Shown here: positions 53,001 to 60,691 of the stretch, piece after piece
Numbering within the stretch: the stretch's first letter is position 1
How the letters are laid out: every line of letters begins with the position of its first letter
Source of the DNA: Massilia psychrophila
GTDB lineage: Bacteria > Pseudomonadota > Gammaproteobacteria > Burkholderiales > Burkholderiaceae_D
Direction of reading: 5' to 3'
DNA length: 64,000 bases
Assembly: GCF_002760665.1 (NCBI RefSeq)
Contig: NZ_PDOB01000014.1
Coordinates: forward strand, 62,001-126,000
Made by a program: the position numbers and the translations under genes
Notes under the pieces: model-generated
What the model was told of the DNA's origin: nothing
What the model saw: only the letters and a program-made list of their open reading frames with translations
Database searches by the model: none

Positions 53001-53243
53001 GTTCGTCAGGTGGAAATGGGCGCCGACGATGAACGGCAGCGCCGCTTTTTTCGCCTCCGCGTGGGCACGCACCACGCCGGCCAGCGAACACTCATCGGTC
53101 AGCGCCAGCGCCGAATAGCCGAGCCGGACCGCGCGCTCCACCAGCTCTTCGGCGTGCGAGGCACCCTGCAGAAAAGTAAAGTTCGACAAGCAAAACAGCT
53201 CGGCGTAATCGGGCAGGCCTGGCGGGGAATGGGGGGACGGCAT
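50061..53243 (-). CDS. dnaE2: Error-prone DNA polymerase DnaE2
   Basis: C-family polymerase (1060 aa) used in SOS translesion synthesis and damage-induced mutagenesis. N-terminal PHP domain ([30 protein letters not shown]), palm with catalytic aspartates in [19 protein letters not shown] and [24 protein letters not shown], and the C-terminal OB fold ([25 protein letters not shown]). DnaE2 usually works with ImuA and ImuB from one operon; here it stands alone with its own LexA box 39 bp before the ATG. imuB lies 10 kb away. The start at 53243 has a weak ribosome site. Confidence 0.95.
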   Translation of the reverse strand: [1060 protein letters not shown]

Positions 53244-53281
53244 CGGGGTGGGCTACGAAAATTAAGGCTGCAAATAAAAAG

Positions 53282-53301
53282 TACTGTATAAAAACACAGT
53301 A
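53282..53301 (-). promoter_or_regulatory. LexA box of dnaE2
   Basis: TACTGTATAAAAACACAGTA matches the SOS box CTGT-N8-ACAG with the flanking TA pairs, 39 bp upstream of the dnaE2 ATG. LexA binding would repress dnaE2 until DNA damage. Confidence 0.9.
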
Positions 53302-53310
53302 TATCCTACC

Positions 53311-53391
53311 GATCCGGATGAGCAAGGAAATGCCGATGGCAATACCATTTATGTCGGCGACGCCACCGATCTGTCATTGCCTGATGGATAA
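53311..53391 (+). pseudogene. Possible 3' remnant of a lost coding sequence
   Basis: Twenty-six protein-like residues (DPDEQGNADGNTIYVGDATD then LSLPDG) end in TAA. No start is available because the LexA box region precedes it. The Asp/Gly-rich text resembles the end of a secreted beta-rich protein. It may be chance, but its position between dnaE2 and the repeat elements fits a deletion scar. Confidence 0.3.
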
Positions 53392-53450
53392 TTGTTAGCA
53401 TCCGGCATGAAGGTTTCCTGCTGCCGCAGTCGATTGCGAAGTGACCGGCT

Positions 53451-53673
53451 GTTTAAAAGACGGCAAATCGGCGGATCGCCATGCAATAAACGGGTCATAC
53501 CCCATTTAAAAAATGCAGCGAATTTGCCGATAATGCGGGTGTTGGCATAGCAAATGTCAGCACCGGATAACGGGTCACAGCCGTTGAAAAATAAAGGGGT
53601 CTGACCCGTTTAAAAAACGGCAGATCGGTGGATTTCCAATAATTAAACGGGTCAGACCCCTATGAAAAAACGG
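53451..53673. repeat. Two diverged ~66-bp direct repeats with GGGTC palindromes
   Basis: Copy A (53451-53516) and copy B (53608-53673) align along their length (GTTTAAAA-GACGGC-AATCGG... versus GTTTAAAA-AACGGC-GATCGG..., both ending ...AAACGGGTCA-ACCCC). They are spaced 157 bp apart. Copy B keeps an intact long hairpin (next entry); copy A is degenerate. There is no gene between them. Confidence 0.75.
53595..53661. repeat. 19-bp perfect inverted repeat element
   Basis: AGGGGTCTGACCCGTTTAA (53595-53613) and its exact reverse complement TTAAACGGGTCAGACCCCT (53643-53661) flank a 29-nt centre. Each arm itself contains the near-palindrome GGGTCTGACCC. It is a compact intergenic hairpin with the same core as the element at 60077-60105. 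Confidence 0.88.
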
Positions 53674-53829
53674 GATTGGGGCTGACCCTGGCGTTGGCTT
53701 TAGCACGTTTCAGGCCGGGCAAGCCGTGCAGTTAACTTATATCGTCATTACGTTGCAACATTTCCACACTTCTACAATTGCGTGACCTGCAAGTGCTTAA
53801 AATGGGGGTTTTCATTCGGGAGATGTCGC

Positions 53830-56226
53830 GTGTTCCAACCAAGTACCCTTCGCAAGGCCGTTCTGCTGAGCCTGTATGGCAGTGCTGCCCTCGCCGGCTT
53901 GTCGCCAGCGGCCTCCGCCCAAAGCGCCACTGCCGCCGTCAAAGACGAGGTCCAGACTGTCAACGTGGTCGGCTCGCGCCGTGTTTCGAATACGTCGGCC
54001 ACTGAAACCGTGGTGCCGGTCGATTTCATCCCGATGACCAAGGTCGCCGAACAAGGCGGCCAGTTCGACTTGGCCCAGACGCTGACGTACATCTCGCCGT
54101 CGTTCAACTCAACCCGCCAGACCGGTGCCGATGGCGCCGACCTGATCGATTCGGCGGCGCTGCGCGGCTTGGGTTCCGACCAGACGCTGGTGCTGATGAA
54201 CGGCAAGCGCCGCCACTCCACCGCGCTGGTCAACATCTTCGGCGCCCGCAACCGCGGCAACACCGGCACCGACATGAACGCGATCCCGCTGCTGGCGATC
54301 AAGAACGTGCAGGTGCTGCGCGATGGCGCCGCCGCCCAGTACGGCTCGGACGCGATCGCTGGCGTGATCAATATCGAGATGAAGAAGAGCCTCGGCTGCG
54401 AGGCGGTAACTGGCGCCGGCAAATATTCCGCGGGCGACGGCAAGAACTACCTGGGCTCGGCCTATTGCGGCTTCCAGCTCGGCGACAAGGGCGCCATCGG
54501 CATCACCGGCGAAGTGCTCAACCGCGGCCGCTCGAACCGCGCCGACGCCGACAGCCCGCGCATCATCGGCGACTCGCTGGTGAAGAACCGCACCCTGTAC
54601 GTCAACGGCGACGTGCCGGTGGGCGCGGACGGTAAAGTGTATTTCACCGCCGGCGTGCAGGACCGCTACGGCTCCAGCGCTGCATTCGGGCGCGGCGGCA
54701 TCGGCTCGGATGACATCCCGTCGAAGAACTCGGCCGCGATGTACCCGAACGGCTTCGCGCCCTTCATCAACGCCGACGTCGATGACCGTTACGCCACGGT
54801 CGGCTACCGCACCCGCGCCGGCGACTGGAATGCGGATTTCTCGCAGACCTACGGCGTCAACAAGATGCGCTACAACATCAGCAACACCTTGAACGCATCG
54901 ATCGCCAACAAGGACTTGCTGGCCGGCGGCAAAGGCATCAGCCCGAACCGCTTCGACGCCGGCGGCTTCGAATTCGCGCAATACACCAGCAACGCCGACT
55001 TCAGCAAATTCTACGGCGATATCCTGGGCGGCCTGAACATCGCGGCGGGCGCCGAGTACCGCAGGGAGAACTACAAGATCTTCGCCGGCGAGCCGGGTTC
55101 CTACAACGACGTCGACGGCCTCGGCTTCGGCGGCAACGCCGGCAGCCAGGGCTTCCCCGGCTTTCAGCCGAGCGACGCCACCGACAAGAACCGCCACAGC
55201 AGCGCCGCCTACCTCGATGTGGAGGCCGACGTGACGCAGCGCGCCAAGCTGCAAGCGGCGCTGCGCTACGAAAAATTCTCCGACTTCGGCGCGACCGTGA
55301 CGGGCAAGCTGGCCGGTTCCTACCGCGTGGCCGACGCGGTCCTGCTGCGCGCCTCGGCCAGCACCGGCTTTCGCGCGCCGTCGCTGCAGCAGGTGTACTT
55401 CTCGTCGACCTTTACCGACTTCGTCGGCGGCGTCGCCAAGGACGTGGTATTCGCGCCGAACGGCGGCGCAGTCACCATTGCTGCCGGCATTCCGAAACTG
55501 AAGGAAGAAACATCGAAGAGCTTCACCCTTGGCACAACCTGGACGCCGACTGTCTCGACTTCGGTGACGGCCGACCTGTACCGCATCGACATCGACGACC
55601 GCATCGTGCTGTCGGGCCGCTTCGATTCGGGCAACTACCCCAAGCTGGGCGGCATCCTGCTCAACCTCGGCGTGGCGTCGGCCCAGTTCTTCGTCAACTC
55701 GATCGACACGCGCACCCAGGGCCTGGACCTGACGGTGTCGAACAAGAGCGATCTGCTGGGTGGCAAACTCGCCACCTTCCTGGCCATGAACTTCAGTTCC
55801 ACCGACGTCACCAACGTCAAGGCGCCGGCCTCGCTCAAGGGCTTCGAGAGTGTGCTGTTGTCCGAGCGTGAGCGATTGTTCATCGAACAGGGCGGCCCGC
55901 GCCGCAAGGCAACCCTCGATTTCGACTACACGCTGGGCAAGGTCGGGACCAACTTCAAGATCATCCACTTCGGCCCGCAGACCCTGGGCACGTTTTCGGG
56001 CCCGCCGACACCGCGCATGGAATACGCGTCGAAGACGTCGGCCGACTTGGCGTTCACCTACGCGTTCACGCCGAAAACCAAGTTCACGGTGGGCGCGGCG
56101 AATATCTTCAACGCCAAGCCGACTTCGCAGGATCCGAACGAGACCGACAACGGTTTCAAGTACGAAAGCGTGCAGTTCGGTTTGAACGGGACGTCGTATT
56201 TTGCACGGCTGTGGCATAAGTTTTAA
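53830..56226 (+). CDS. TonB-dependent outer-membrane receptor 2
   Basis: 798-aa outer-membrane transporter. The GTG at 53830 follows GGGAG by 7 nt and gives a clean signal peptide (VFQPSTLRKAVLLSLYG... ASAQS); a GTG 16 codons earlier is less likely. TonB-box-like VQTVNVVGSRR, plug domain (about 45-190; LRGLGSDQTLVLMNGKRRH, NVQVLRDGAAAQYGSDAIAGVIN) and a barrel ending LNGTSYFARLWHKF. The form with NGKRRHSTALVN resembles receptors for vitamins or carbohydrate-like ligands, but the cargo is not determined. No transport partner genes are adjacent. Upstream lies the 480-bp repeat-containing gap. Confidence 0.9.
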   Translation: MFQPSTLRKAVLLSLYGSAALAGLSPAASAQSATAAVKDEVQTVNVVGSRRVSNTSATETVVPVDFIPMTKVAEQGGQFDLAQTLTYISPSFNSTRQTGADGADLIDSAALRGLGSDQTLVLMNGKRRHSTALVNIFGARNRGNTGTDMNAIPLLAIKNVQVLRDGAAAQYGSDAIAGVINIEMKKSLGCEAVTGAGKYSAGDGKNYLGSAYCGFQLGDKGAIGITGEVLNRGRSNRADADSPRIIGDSLVKNRTLYVNGDVPVGADGKVYFTAGVQDRYGSSAAFGRGGIGSDDIPSKNSAAMYPNGFAPFINADVDDRYATVGYRTRAGDWNADFSQTYGVNKMRYNISNTLNASIANKDLLAGGKGISPNRFDAGGFEFAQYTSNADFSKFYGDILGGLNIAAGAEYRRENYKIFAGEPGSYNDVDGLGFGGNAGSQGFPGFQPSDATDKNRHSSAAYLDVEADVTQRAKLQAALRYEKFSDFGATVTGKLAGSYRVADAVLLRASASTGFRAPSLQQVYFSSTFTDFVGGVAKDVVFAPNGGAVTIAAGIPKLKEETSKSFTLGTTWTPTVSTSVTADLYRIDIDDRIVLSGRFDSGNYPKLGGILLNLGVASAQFFVNSIDTRTQGLDLTVSNKSDLLGGKLATFLAMNFSSTDVTNVKAPASLKGFESVLLSERERLFIEQGGPRRKATLDFDYTLGKVGTNFKIIHFGPQTLGTFSGPPTPRMEYASKTSADLAFTYAFTPKTKFTVGAANIFNAKPTSQDPNETDNGFKYESVQFGLNGTSYFARLWHKF

Positions 56227-56242
56227 GCGCCGGTCGAACTAA

Positions 56243-56277
56243 GAGCGTCGTTTTTACCGCTGGTAGAAACGACGCTC
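56243..56277. terminator. Hairpin between the convergent receptor and kinase genes
   Basis: GAGCGTCGTTT / AAACGACGCTC (11 bp) enclosing a second small stem TACC-GCT-GGTA. T-rich on both strands of the outer stem. It lies 16 bp after the receptor stop. Confidence 0.75.
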
Positions 56278-56332
56278 GACGTATCGACGTATCGACGTAA
56301 CAACGTAACAACGTAACAACGTAACAACGTAT
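56277..56332. repeat. Octamer tandem array (7 units)
   Basis: Seven head-to-tail 8-bp units: CGACGTAT twice, CGACGTAA, then CAACGTAA three times and CAACGTAT. The array runs from the terminator hairpin to within 2 bp of the kinase stop codon. Confidence 0.9.
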
Positions 56333-56334
56333 TA

Positions 56335-57654
56335 TCAGGCGTTCTTCGGGAACGCCACCACCGCCGACAAGCCCCCCAGCCGCGCCGACTGCCCCAGGCT
56401 CAACGTCGCGCCGTGCCGTTCGGCGATCGCCTTGATAATCGCCAGCCCCAGCCCGCTGCCCGCGGTCTCGCTGCCGGCGATGCGGTAGAAACGGTCGAAC
56501 ACCCGTTCGCGCTCCTCCGTCGGAATCCCCGGTCCACTGTCTTCCACGATAATGCTCGCGCCACGCACGGCGACATCGACCGTTCCACCGGCCGGCGTGT
56601 ACTTGATCGCATTTTCCACCAGGTTACGCATCAGGATCATCAACGCATCGGCCTGGCCGCTCACGCTGACCTCGTCGGCGTGTTGAAGCCCTAGGTCGAC
56701 GCCCTTGTGCTGCGCCATGCCCACCAGGTCGCCGACGGTGCGCCGCGCCAGCTCATCGAGCAGCACCTGCTGCACCTTTGAGTCGCCCGCTGCGCTGGCC
56801 TCCTGCCGCGCCAGCACCAGCAACTGCTCGACCAGCCGCGTGGCGCGCTCGATGCCGGCCGTCAGACGCCCCACCGCTACCTGGCGCGCGTCAAGGCTTT
56901 CGGCGCGCTCCAGGCTCACGGCCTGCAGCTTGAGCGCGGCGAGCGGCGTGCGCAGTTCGTGGGCGGCGTCGGCGACGAAATTCTGCTGCGCCGCGAACGC
57001 CGTCCTGACCCTGCCGAACAGCAGGTTCAGTTCATGCACCAGCGGGCGCACTTCGTCGGGCAGGCCGGTTTCCGACACCGGCGAGAGGTCGTCGGCCTGG
57101 CGCGCCGCCACCTGGGCGCGCACCCGCGCCACCGGTTCGAGCGAGCCGCTTACCACCCACCACACCACCAGCATCAGGATCGGCATCAGCACCGCGATCG
57201 GGCCGACCGTGCGCAGCGCCAGGTTGCCGGCCATGTTGCGGCGCACCGCCATGTCCTGGGCCACCTGCACCGTCTGGCTGCTGGTCTGCACCGAAAAAAT
57301 GCGGAAGGTGGTGCCGTTCGCCTTGACGCTGGAAAAACCCAGCACCGCGCGCTGCGGCAACTGCGCGCGCGACACCGTGCGGAACACCTGCACGCCGTCG
57401 GGCGTCCACACCTGCACCACCAGCTCGTTGTTTTCGCCGTCGGTGTCGATACCGGCGCGCGCTGCTTCCCGGTTCGACAGCGGCGCACTTGAACCAAGCG
57501 CCAGCGCCATCTGCTGCATGTGGTAGTCGAAGATCTCGTCGGCGTCGCCCAGGGCGGTGCGGTAGGCGATGGTGGCCTGGGCGATGGCGGCGATGCTGAT
57601 CGCCGCCAGCAGGAACCACAGCAGACGCCCGCGTAGCGAATGGGTTACTTTCAT
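56335..57654 (-). CDS. Sensor histidine kinase (QseC/TctE type)
   Basis: Inner-membrane kinase (439 aa): TM1 about 10-30, a periplasmic sensor domain (about 31-145), TM2 about 150-170, HAMP-like linker, H-box ADAAHELRTPLAALK with phosphoryl His H232, N-box ENAIKYTPAGG, and G-boxes DSGPGIP and SGLGLAI. It pairs with the response regulator encoded 24 bp upstream and belongs to the degP-regulator-kinase gene group. The signal sensed is unknown; an envelope-stress signal is suggested by the neighbouring protease. Confidence 0.92.
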   Translation of the reverse strand: MKVTHSLRGRLLWFLLAAISIAAIAQATIAYRTALGDADEIFDYHMQQMALALGSSAPLSNREAARAGIDTDGENNELVVQVWTPDGVQVFRTVSRAQLPQRAVLGFSSVKANGTTFRIFSVQTSSQTVQVAQDMAVRRNMAGNLALRTVGPIAVLMPILMLVVWWVVSGSLEPVARVRAQVAARQADDLSPVSETGLPDEVRPLVHELNLLFGRVRTAFAAQQNFVADAAHELRTPLAALKLQAVSLERAESLDARQVAVGRLTAGIERATRLVEQLLVLARQEASAAGDSKVQQVLLDELARRTVGDLVGMAQHKGVDLGLQHADEVSVSGQADALMILMRNLVENAIKYTPAGGTVDVAVRGASIIVEDSGPGIPTEERERVFDRFYRIAGSETAGSGLGLAIIKAIAERHGATLSLGQSARLGGLSAVVAFPKNA

Positions 57655-57678
57655 AACGTCGCCTTCATCGCATCGCTC

Positions 57679-58347
57679 TCATAACTTCGGCACCATATAG
57701 CCAACCCCGCGCACGTTTTGGATCAGGTCGCTGCCGAGTTTCTTGCGCAGGCCGTGGATGTAGACTTCGACCGCGTTGCTGGAGACTTCATCGCGCCAGC
57801 TGTACAGCTTTTCCTCGAGCTGGGGGCGCGACAGTACGGCGCCGGGCCGCGCGATCAGCGCTTCGAGGACGGCCCATTCGCGCGCCGACAGCGTCGCCGC
57901 TGCACCGTCCACCATCACTTCGCGGGTGGCCGGGTTGATGGTGATGTTCTTGTATTCGAACACCGGCTCGGCGCGGCCGGCGGAACGGCGCAGCAAGGCG
58001 CGGATGCGCGCCAGCAGCTCGTCGAGGTCGTAGGGTTTGAGGACGTAGTCGTCGGCGCCCGCGTCGAGCCCGGCGATGCGGGCGCCGACAGAATCACGCG
58101 CGGTGGCCACCAGCACCGGGGTGCGGTCCTTGCGGGCGCGCATGGCGCGCAGCACGTCGAGGCCATCCCTGCGCGGCAGGCCGAGGTCGAGCAGCACCAG
58201 GTCGTAGCTTTGCGACTGCACCAGTGCTGTGTCGGCCATCTCGCCGTCCTTGACCCAATCGACGGCGTAGTGCTCGTCCCTGAGCAGGTCGAGCACCACT
58301 TCGCCGATCATTACATCGTCTTCCACCAGCAAAAGCCGCATCGCCAT
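57679..58347 (-). CDS. OmpR-family response regulator
   Basis: Two-domain regulator (222 aa): receiver with acidic pocket (LLLVEDD), phospho-acceptor D54 (DLVLLDLGLP) and K in YVLKPYDLDEL; then a winged helix (about 125-222; SAREWAVLEALIARPGAVLSR, DEVSSNAVEVYIHGLRKKLG). Close to QseB/PmrA types. It starts 32 bp after the degP stop and precedes the kinase gene. The start could be either of two Met codons two residues apart. Confidence 0.93.
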   Translation of the reverse strand: MAMRLLLVEDDVMIGEVVLDLLRDEHYAVDWVKDGEMADTALVQSQSYDLVLLDLGLPRRDGLDVLRAMRARKDRTPVLVATARDSVGARIAGLDAGADDYVLKPYDLDELLARIRALLRRSAGRAEPVFEYKNITINPATREVMVDGAAATLSAREWAVLEALIARPGAVLSRPQLEEKLYSWRDEVSSNAVEVYIHGLRKKLGSDLIQNVRGVGYMVPKL

Positions 58348-58379
58348 CCCATCCCATCGTTGTTGTTTGTCGCTCGTCG

Positions 58380-59927
58380 TTACCCGATCCGCACCGGTAT
58401 GAAGATTCTGTCACTACCGCGCTGAATCAGCAAGGCCACCGACTTGGTCGAATTGCCGACCGCCGCGCGCACCTGGTCGACGCTGGTCACCGGACGCCCA
58501 TTGATCGACAGCAGCACGTCGCCCGGCTGCACGCCGGCACTCGCCGCGGCGCCGCCGGCATCCTCGATCACCAGCCCGGAAGCGATGCCCGACTGGCGCC
58601 GCTCCATCGGGTCGAGCGGACGCAGCGACAGGCCAAGCCTGGCGTGGCCGTCGGCGCCGGCCACCGCTGCGCGTTCGGACGGTTGCACCTTCTCGCTGGC
58701 GTCGCCGAGGCGCGCGCCGATCTGCACGATCTTGCCGTCGCGCCAGACGTCCAGCTTGACCTGGTCGCCCGGCGTGGCAATGCTGAGCATGGCCGGCAGG
58801 TCGCCGGAGGCGACGATCGGCTGTCCATTCAGTTTGCGGATCACGTCGCCCGACTTGATGCCGGCCTTGTCGGCAGCGCCGCCGCGTTCGACATTGGCCA
58901 CCAGCGCGCCTTCGGGCGACTCCAGCTTGAACGAATCGGCAAAGCTCTGGTTCACTTCCTGCACCGTCACACCGAGCTTGGCATGCTTGACCGTGCCGGT
59001 CGCCACCAGTTGCTCCTTGATGCGGTAGGCAACGTCGATCGGAATGGCGAACGACAGGCCCTGGTAGCCGCCGGTCTGGCTGTAGATCTGCGAATTGATG
59101 CCGATCACTTCGCCGCGCGTGTTGAACAGCGGCCCGCCCGAGTTGCCAGGGTTGACGGCGACGTCGGTCTGGATGAACCGTACGGCGCTGTCATCCGGCA
59201 ACGAGCGGCCCTTGGCGCTCACCACGCCGGCCGTCACGGAACTGTCAAGGCCGAAGGGCGAGCCGATCGCCAGCACCCATTCGCCTACTTTCAATTCGCT
59301 TGACTTGCCGATCGGGACCACCGGCAGGTTCTTGGCGTCGATCTTGAGCACCGCCACGTCGGTCTTGGCGTCGGCGCCGAGCACGCGGGCGCGGTACTCG
59401 CGCCGGTCTTGCAGCTTGACCGTGACTTCCTTGGCGTCGCGCACCACGTGCGCATTGGTCAGGATGACGCCGTCCGGACTGACTATGAATCCGGAACCAG
59501 CGCCAAAAACGGGCGTGTCGCGTGGTTGACCACGGGGGTTTTGCGGCCCCTGGAAGCGACGGAAAAATTCGGAAACCGGATCGTCCTCGTCAAGCTGCTG
59601 GCCGCGTCCGGGTCCCGCCATGGCGGTCTTGGTGCTGCCCATGACGCGGATGTTGACGACGGCAGGACCCATGCGCGAGACGATCTGCGTGAAATCCGGC
59701 AACGCCAGCGGCGCCAGCGATCCGGGCGCGGCCGGCGGCGCCGGCGTTGGTGCGGCGACATAGTTGGCCTGGGCGGCGGCGTTGGCAGCGTTGGCAGCGT
59801 TGGCAGCCACCACATTATTATGGTTGACTGCAATCGCACCTATCGCGCCGCCGATAACGCCGGCGGCGGCGAGGGCCAAGGTCAGGCGCTTGGCGGTAAT
59901 GGCAGTGACGGCACCTTGATTTTGCAT
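58380..59927 (-). CDS. degP: DegP/HtrA-type periplasmic serine protease
   Basis: Do-family protease/chaperone (515 aa). A hydrophobic N-terminal segment (about 15-36) anchors or exports it, followed by an Ala/Asn/Pro-rich linker with NAA repeats (about 42-70). Catalytic triad H160 (TNAHVV), D190 (KTDVAVL), S263 (GNSGGPL), then two PDZ domains (about 295-400 and 415-510; GLVIEDAGGAAASAGVQPGDVLLSING). It degrades misfolded envelope proteins. It is followed by a response regulator and kinase on the same strand, so the system may control, or be controlled with, this protease. Confidence 0.92.
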   Translation of the reverse strand: MQNQGAVTAITAKRLTLALAAAGVIGGAIGAIAVNHNNVVAANAANAANAAAQANYVAAPTPAPPAAPGSLAPLALPDFTQIVSRMGPAVVNIRVMGSTKTAMAGPGRGQQLDEDDPVSEFFRRFQGPQNPRGQPRDTPVFGAGSGFIVSPDGVILTNAHVVRDAKEVTVKLQDRREYRARVLGADAKTDVAVLKIDAKNLPVVPIGKSSELKVGEWVLAIGSPFGLDSSVTAGVVSAKGRSLPDDSAVRFIQTDVAVNPGNSGGPLFNTRGEVIGINSQIYSQTGGYQGLSFAIPIDVAYRIKEQLVATGTVKHAKLGVTVQEVNQSFADSFKLESPEGALVANVERGGAADKAGIKSGDVIRKLNGQPIVASGDLPAMLSIATPGDQVKLDVWRDGKIVQIGARLGDASEKVQPSERAAVAGADGHARLGLSLRPLDPMERRQSGIASGLVIEDAGGAAASAGVQPGDVLLSINGRPVTSVDQVRAAVGNSTKSVALLIQRGSDRIFIPVRIG

Positions 59928-60030
59928 TGTCGTACTCCTACGATTGAGTGATGGGTTGATGATGGTTGTTGATGCCTTGTTTTTTATTAGTGTGAACCTG
60001 CAGACTTAGAGTTTGCTTAAGTCCATGCGA

Positions 60031-60058
60031 AAGGGCGCCTCGTGTTACGGGCGCCCTT
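60031..60058 (-). terminator. Hairpin between hsp20 and degP
   Basis: AAGGGCGCC / GGCGCCCTT, a perfect 9-bp stem with a 10-nt loop, 53 bp after the hsp20 stop. It lacks a U-run and is probably an mRNA 3' end or insulating structure. Confidence 0.55.
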
Positions 60059-60076
60059 GATCGGCAGCGAAAACCG

Positions 60077-60105
60077 GGGTCTGACCCGGCAAGCGGGTCA
60101 GACCC
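60077..60105. repeat. 12-bp perfect inverted repeat, GGGTCTGACCCG family
   Basis: GGGTCTGACCCG - GCAAG - CGGGTCAGACCC directly follows the hsp20 stop. The arm is identical to positions 2-13 of the 19-bp arm at 53595-53613, but with a 5-nt loop instead of a long centre. Confidence 0.88.
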
Positions 60106-60111
60106 TCGCCC

Positions 60112-60564
60112 TTACGCGGCCTGGCGCTGCTCCAGCGTCTGCACGGTGTCGCCGCCGTCGATGACGATCTTGCGCGGCTTGAGCGCTTCCGGCACTTCGC
60201 GCACCAGCTCGATGGTCAGCATGCCATTGTCGAACGAGGCGGTGGTCACCTTGACGTGGTTGGCCAGCTGGAAGCGCTGCTCGAAGTCGCGCGCCGCGAT
60301 GCCGCGATGCAGGTAGGTGCGCTGCTGCTCATCCTTCTGCTTGCGGCCGGTGACGTGCAGCGCATCGCGCTCGCTGACGATATCGACTTCGGAACGCTCG
60401 AAGCCGGCCAGCGCCATCACGATGCGGTACTTGTCCTCGCTGACGAGCTCGATGTTGTACGGCGGGTAGCTCGGCTGGGCGTCGGCGCGCTGCTCGATCA
60501 GGTGGGCCAGGCGGTCAAAACCGATGGCCGAACGATACAAAGGGGTAAGGTCGAATGGTCGCAT
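60112..60564 (-). CDS. Small heat-shock protein, IbpA/Hsp20 family
   Basis: 150-aa alpha-crystallin chaperone that holds aggregating proteins in the cytosol. N terminus MRPFDLTPLYRSAIGFDRLA is typical of IbpA; the crystallin domain (about 35-125; PPYNIELVSEDKYRIVMALAGF, LHVTGRKQ, YLHRGIAARDFEQRFQLA) ends with the C-terminal I-x-I-like KPRKIVID. The ATG at 60564 (AAGGA 9 nt upstream) is preferred to a start 30 codons earlier. A CTTGAAA heat-shock-like box lies about 90 bp upstream. Confidence 0.92.
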   Translation of the reverse strand: MRPFDLTPLYRSAIGFDRLAHLIEQRADAQPSYPPYNIELVSEDKYRIVMALAGFERSEVDIVSERDALHVTGRKQKDEQQRTYLHRGIAARDFEQRFQLANHVKVTTASFDNGMLTIELVREVPEALKPRKIVIDGGDTVQTLEQRQAA

Positions 60565-60653
60565 GATAGCTATCCTTGTAGAGAGTGAAGCGATAAGTTG
60601 ACGGACCTCTGATGAGCATCCGTTGAGTTCAATCTCGTGATCGGATCGCGTCA

Positions 60654-60691
60654 TTTCAAGGTCTTGAAAAAGACGGATTTTCGCCCAATGG
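60654..60691 (+). promoter_or_regulatory. Inverted heat-shock -35 boxes; sigma32-like promoter toward the M61 gene
   Basis: TTTCAAG-GT-CTTGAAA places a CTTGAAA box on each strand back to back between hsp20 and the M61 peptidase gene. On the plus strand it is followed after 14 nt by CCCAATGG, close to the sigma32 consensus CCCCATnT. On the minus strand a matching -10 is weak (CCGATCAC only 9 nt away). The shared box suggests divergent heat-shock control. Confidence 0.5.

Noticed and set aside
53451-53673. Direct repeats considered as phage or integron attachment sites
   Set aside because: No integrase or tRNA is nearby and the copies are diverged; they look like interspersed hairpin elements.
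54109-56217. 702-codon open frame on the minus strand opposite the second TonB receptor
   Set aside because: Arg/Ala/Val-rich shadow with no motif or ribosome site; the plus strand is clearly the gene.
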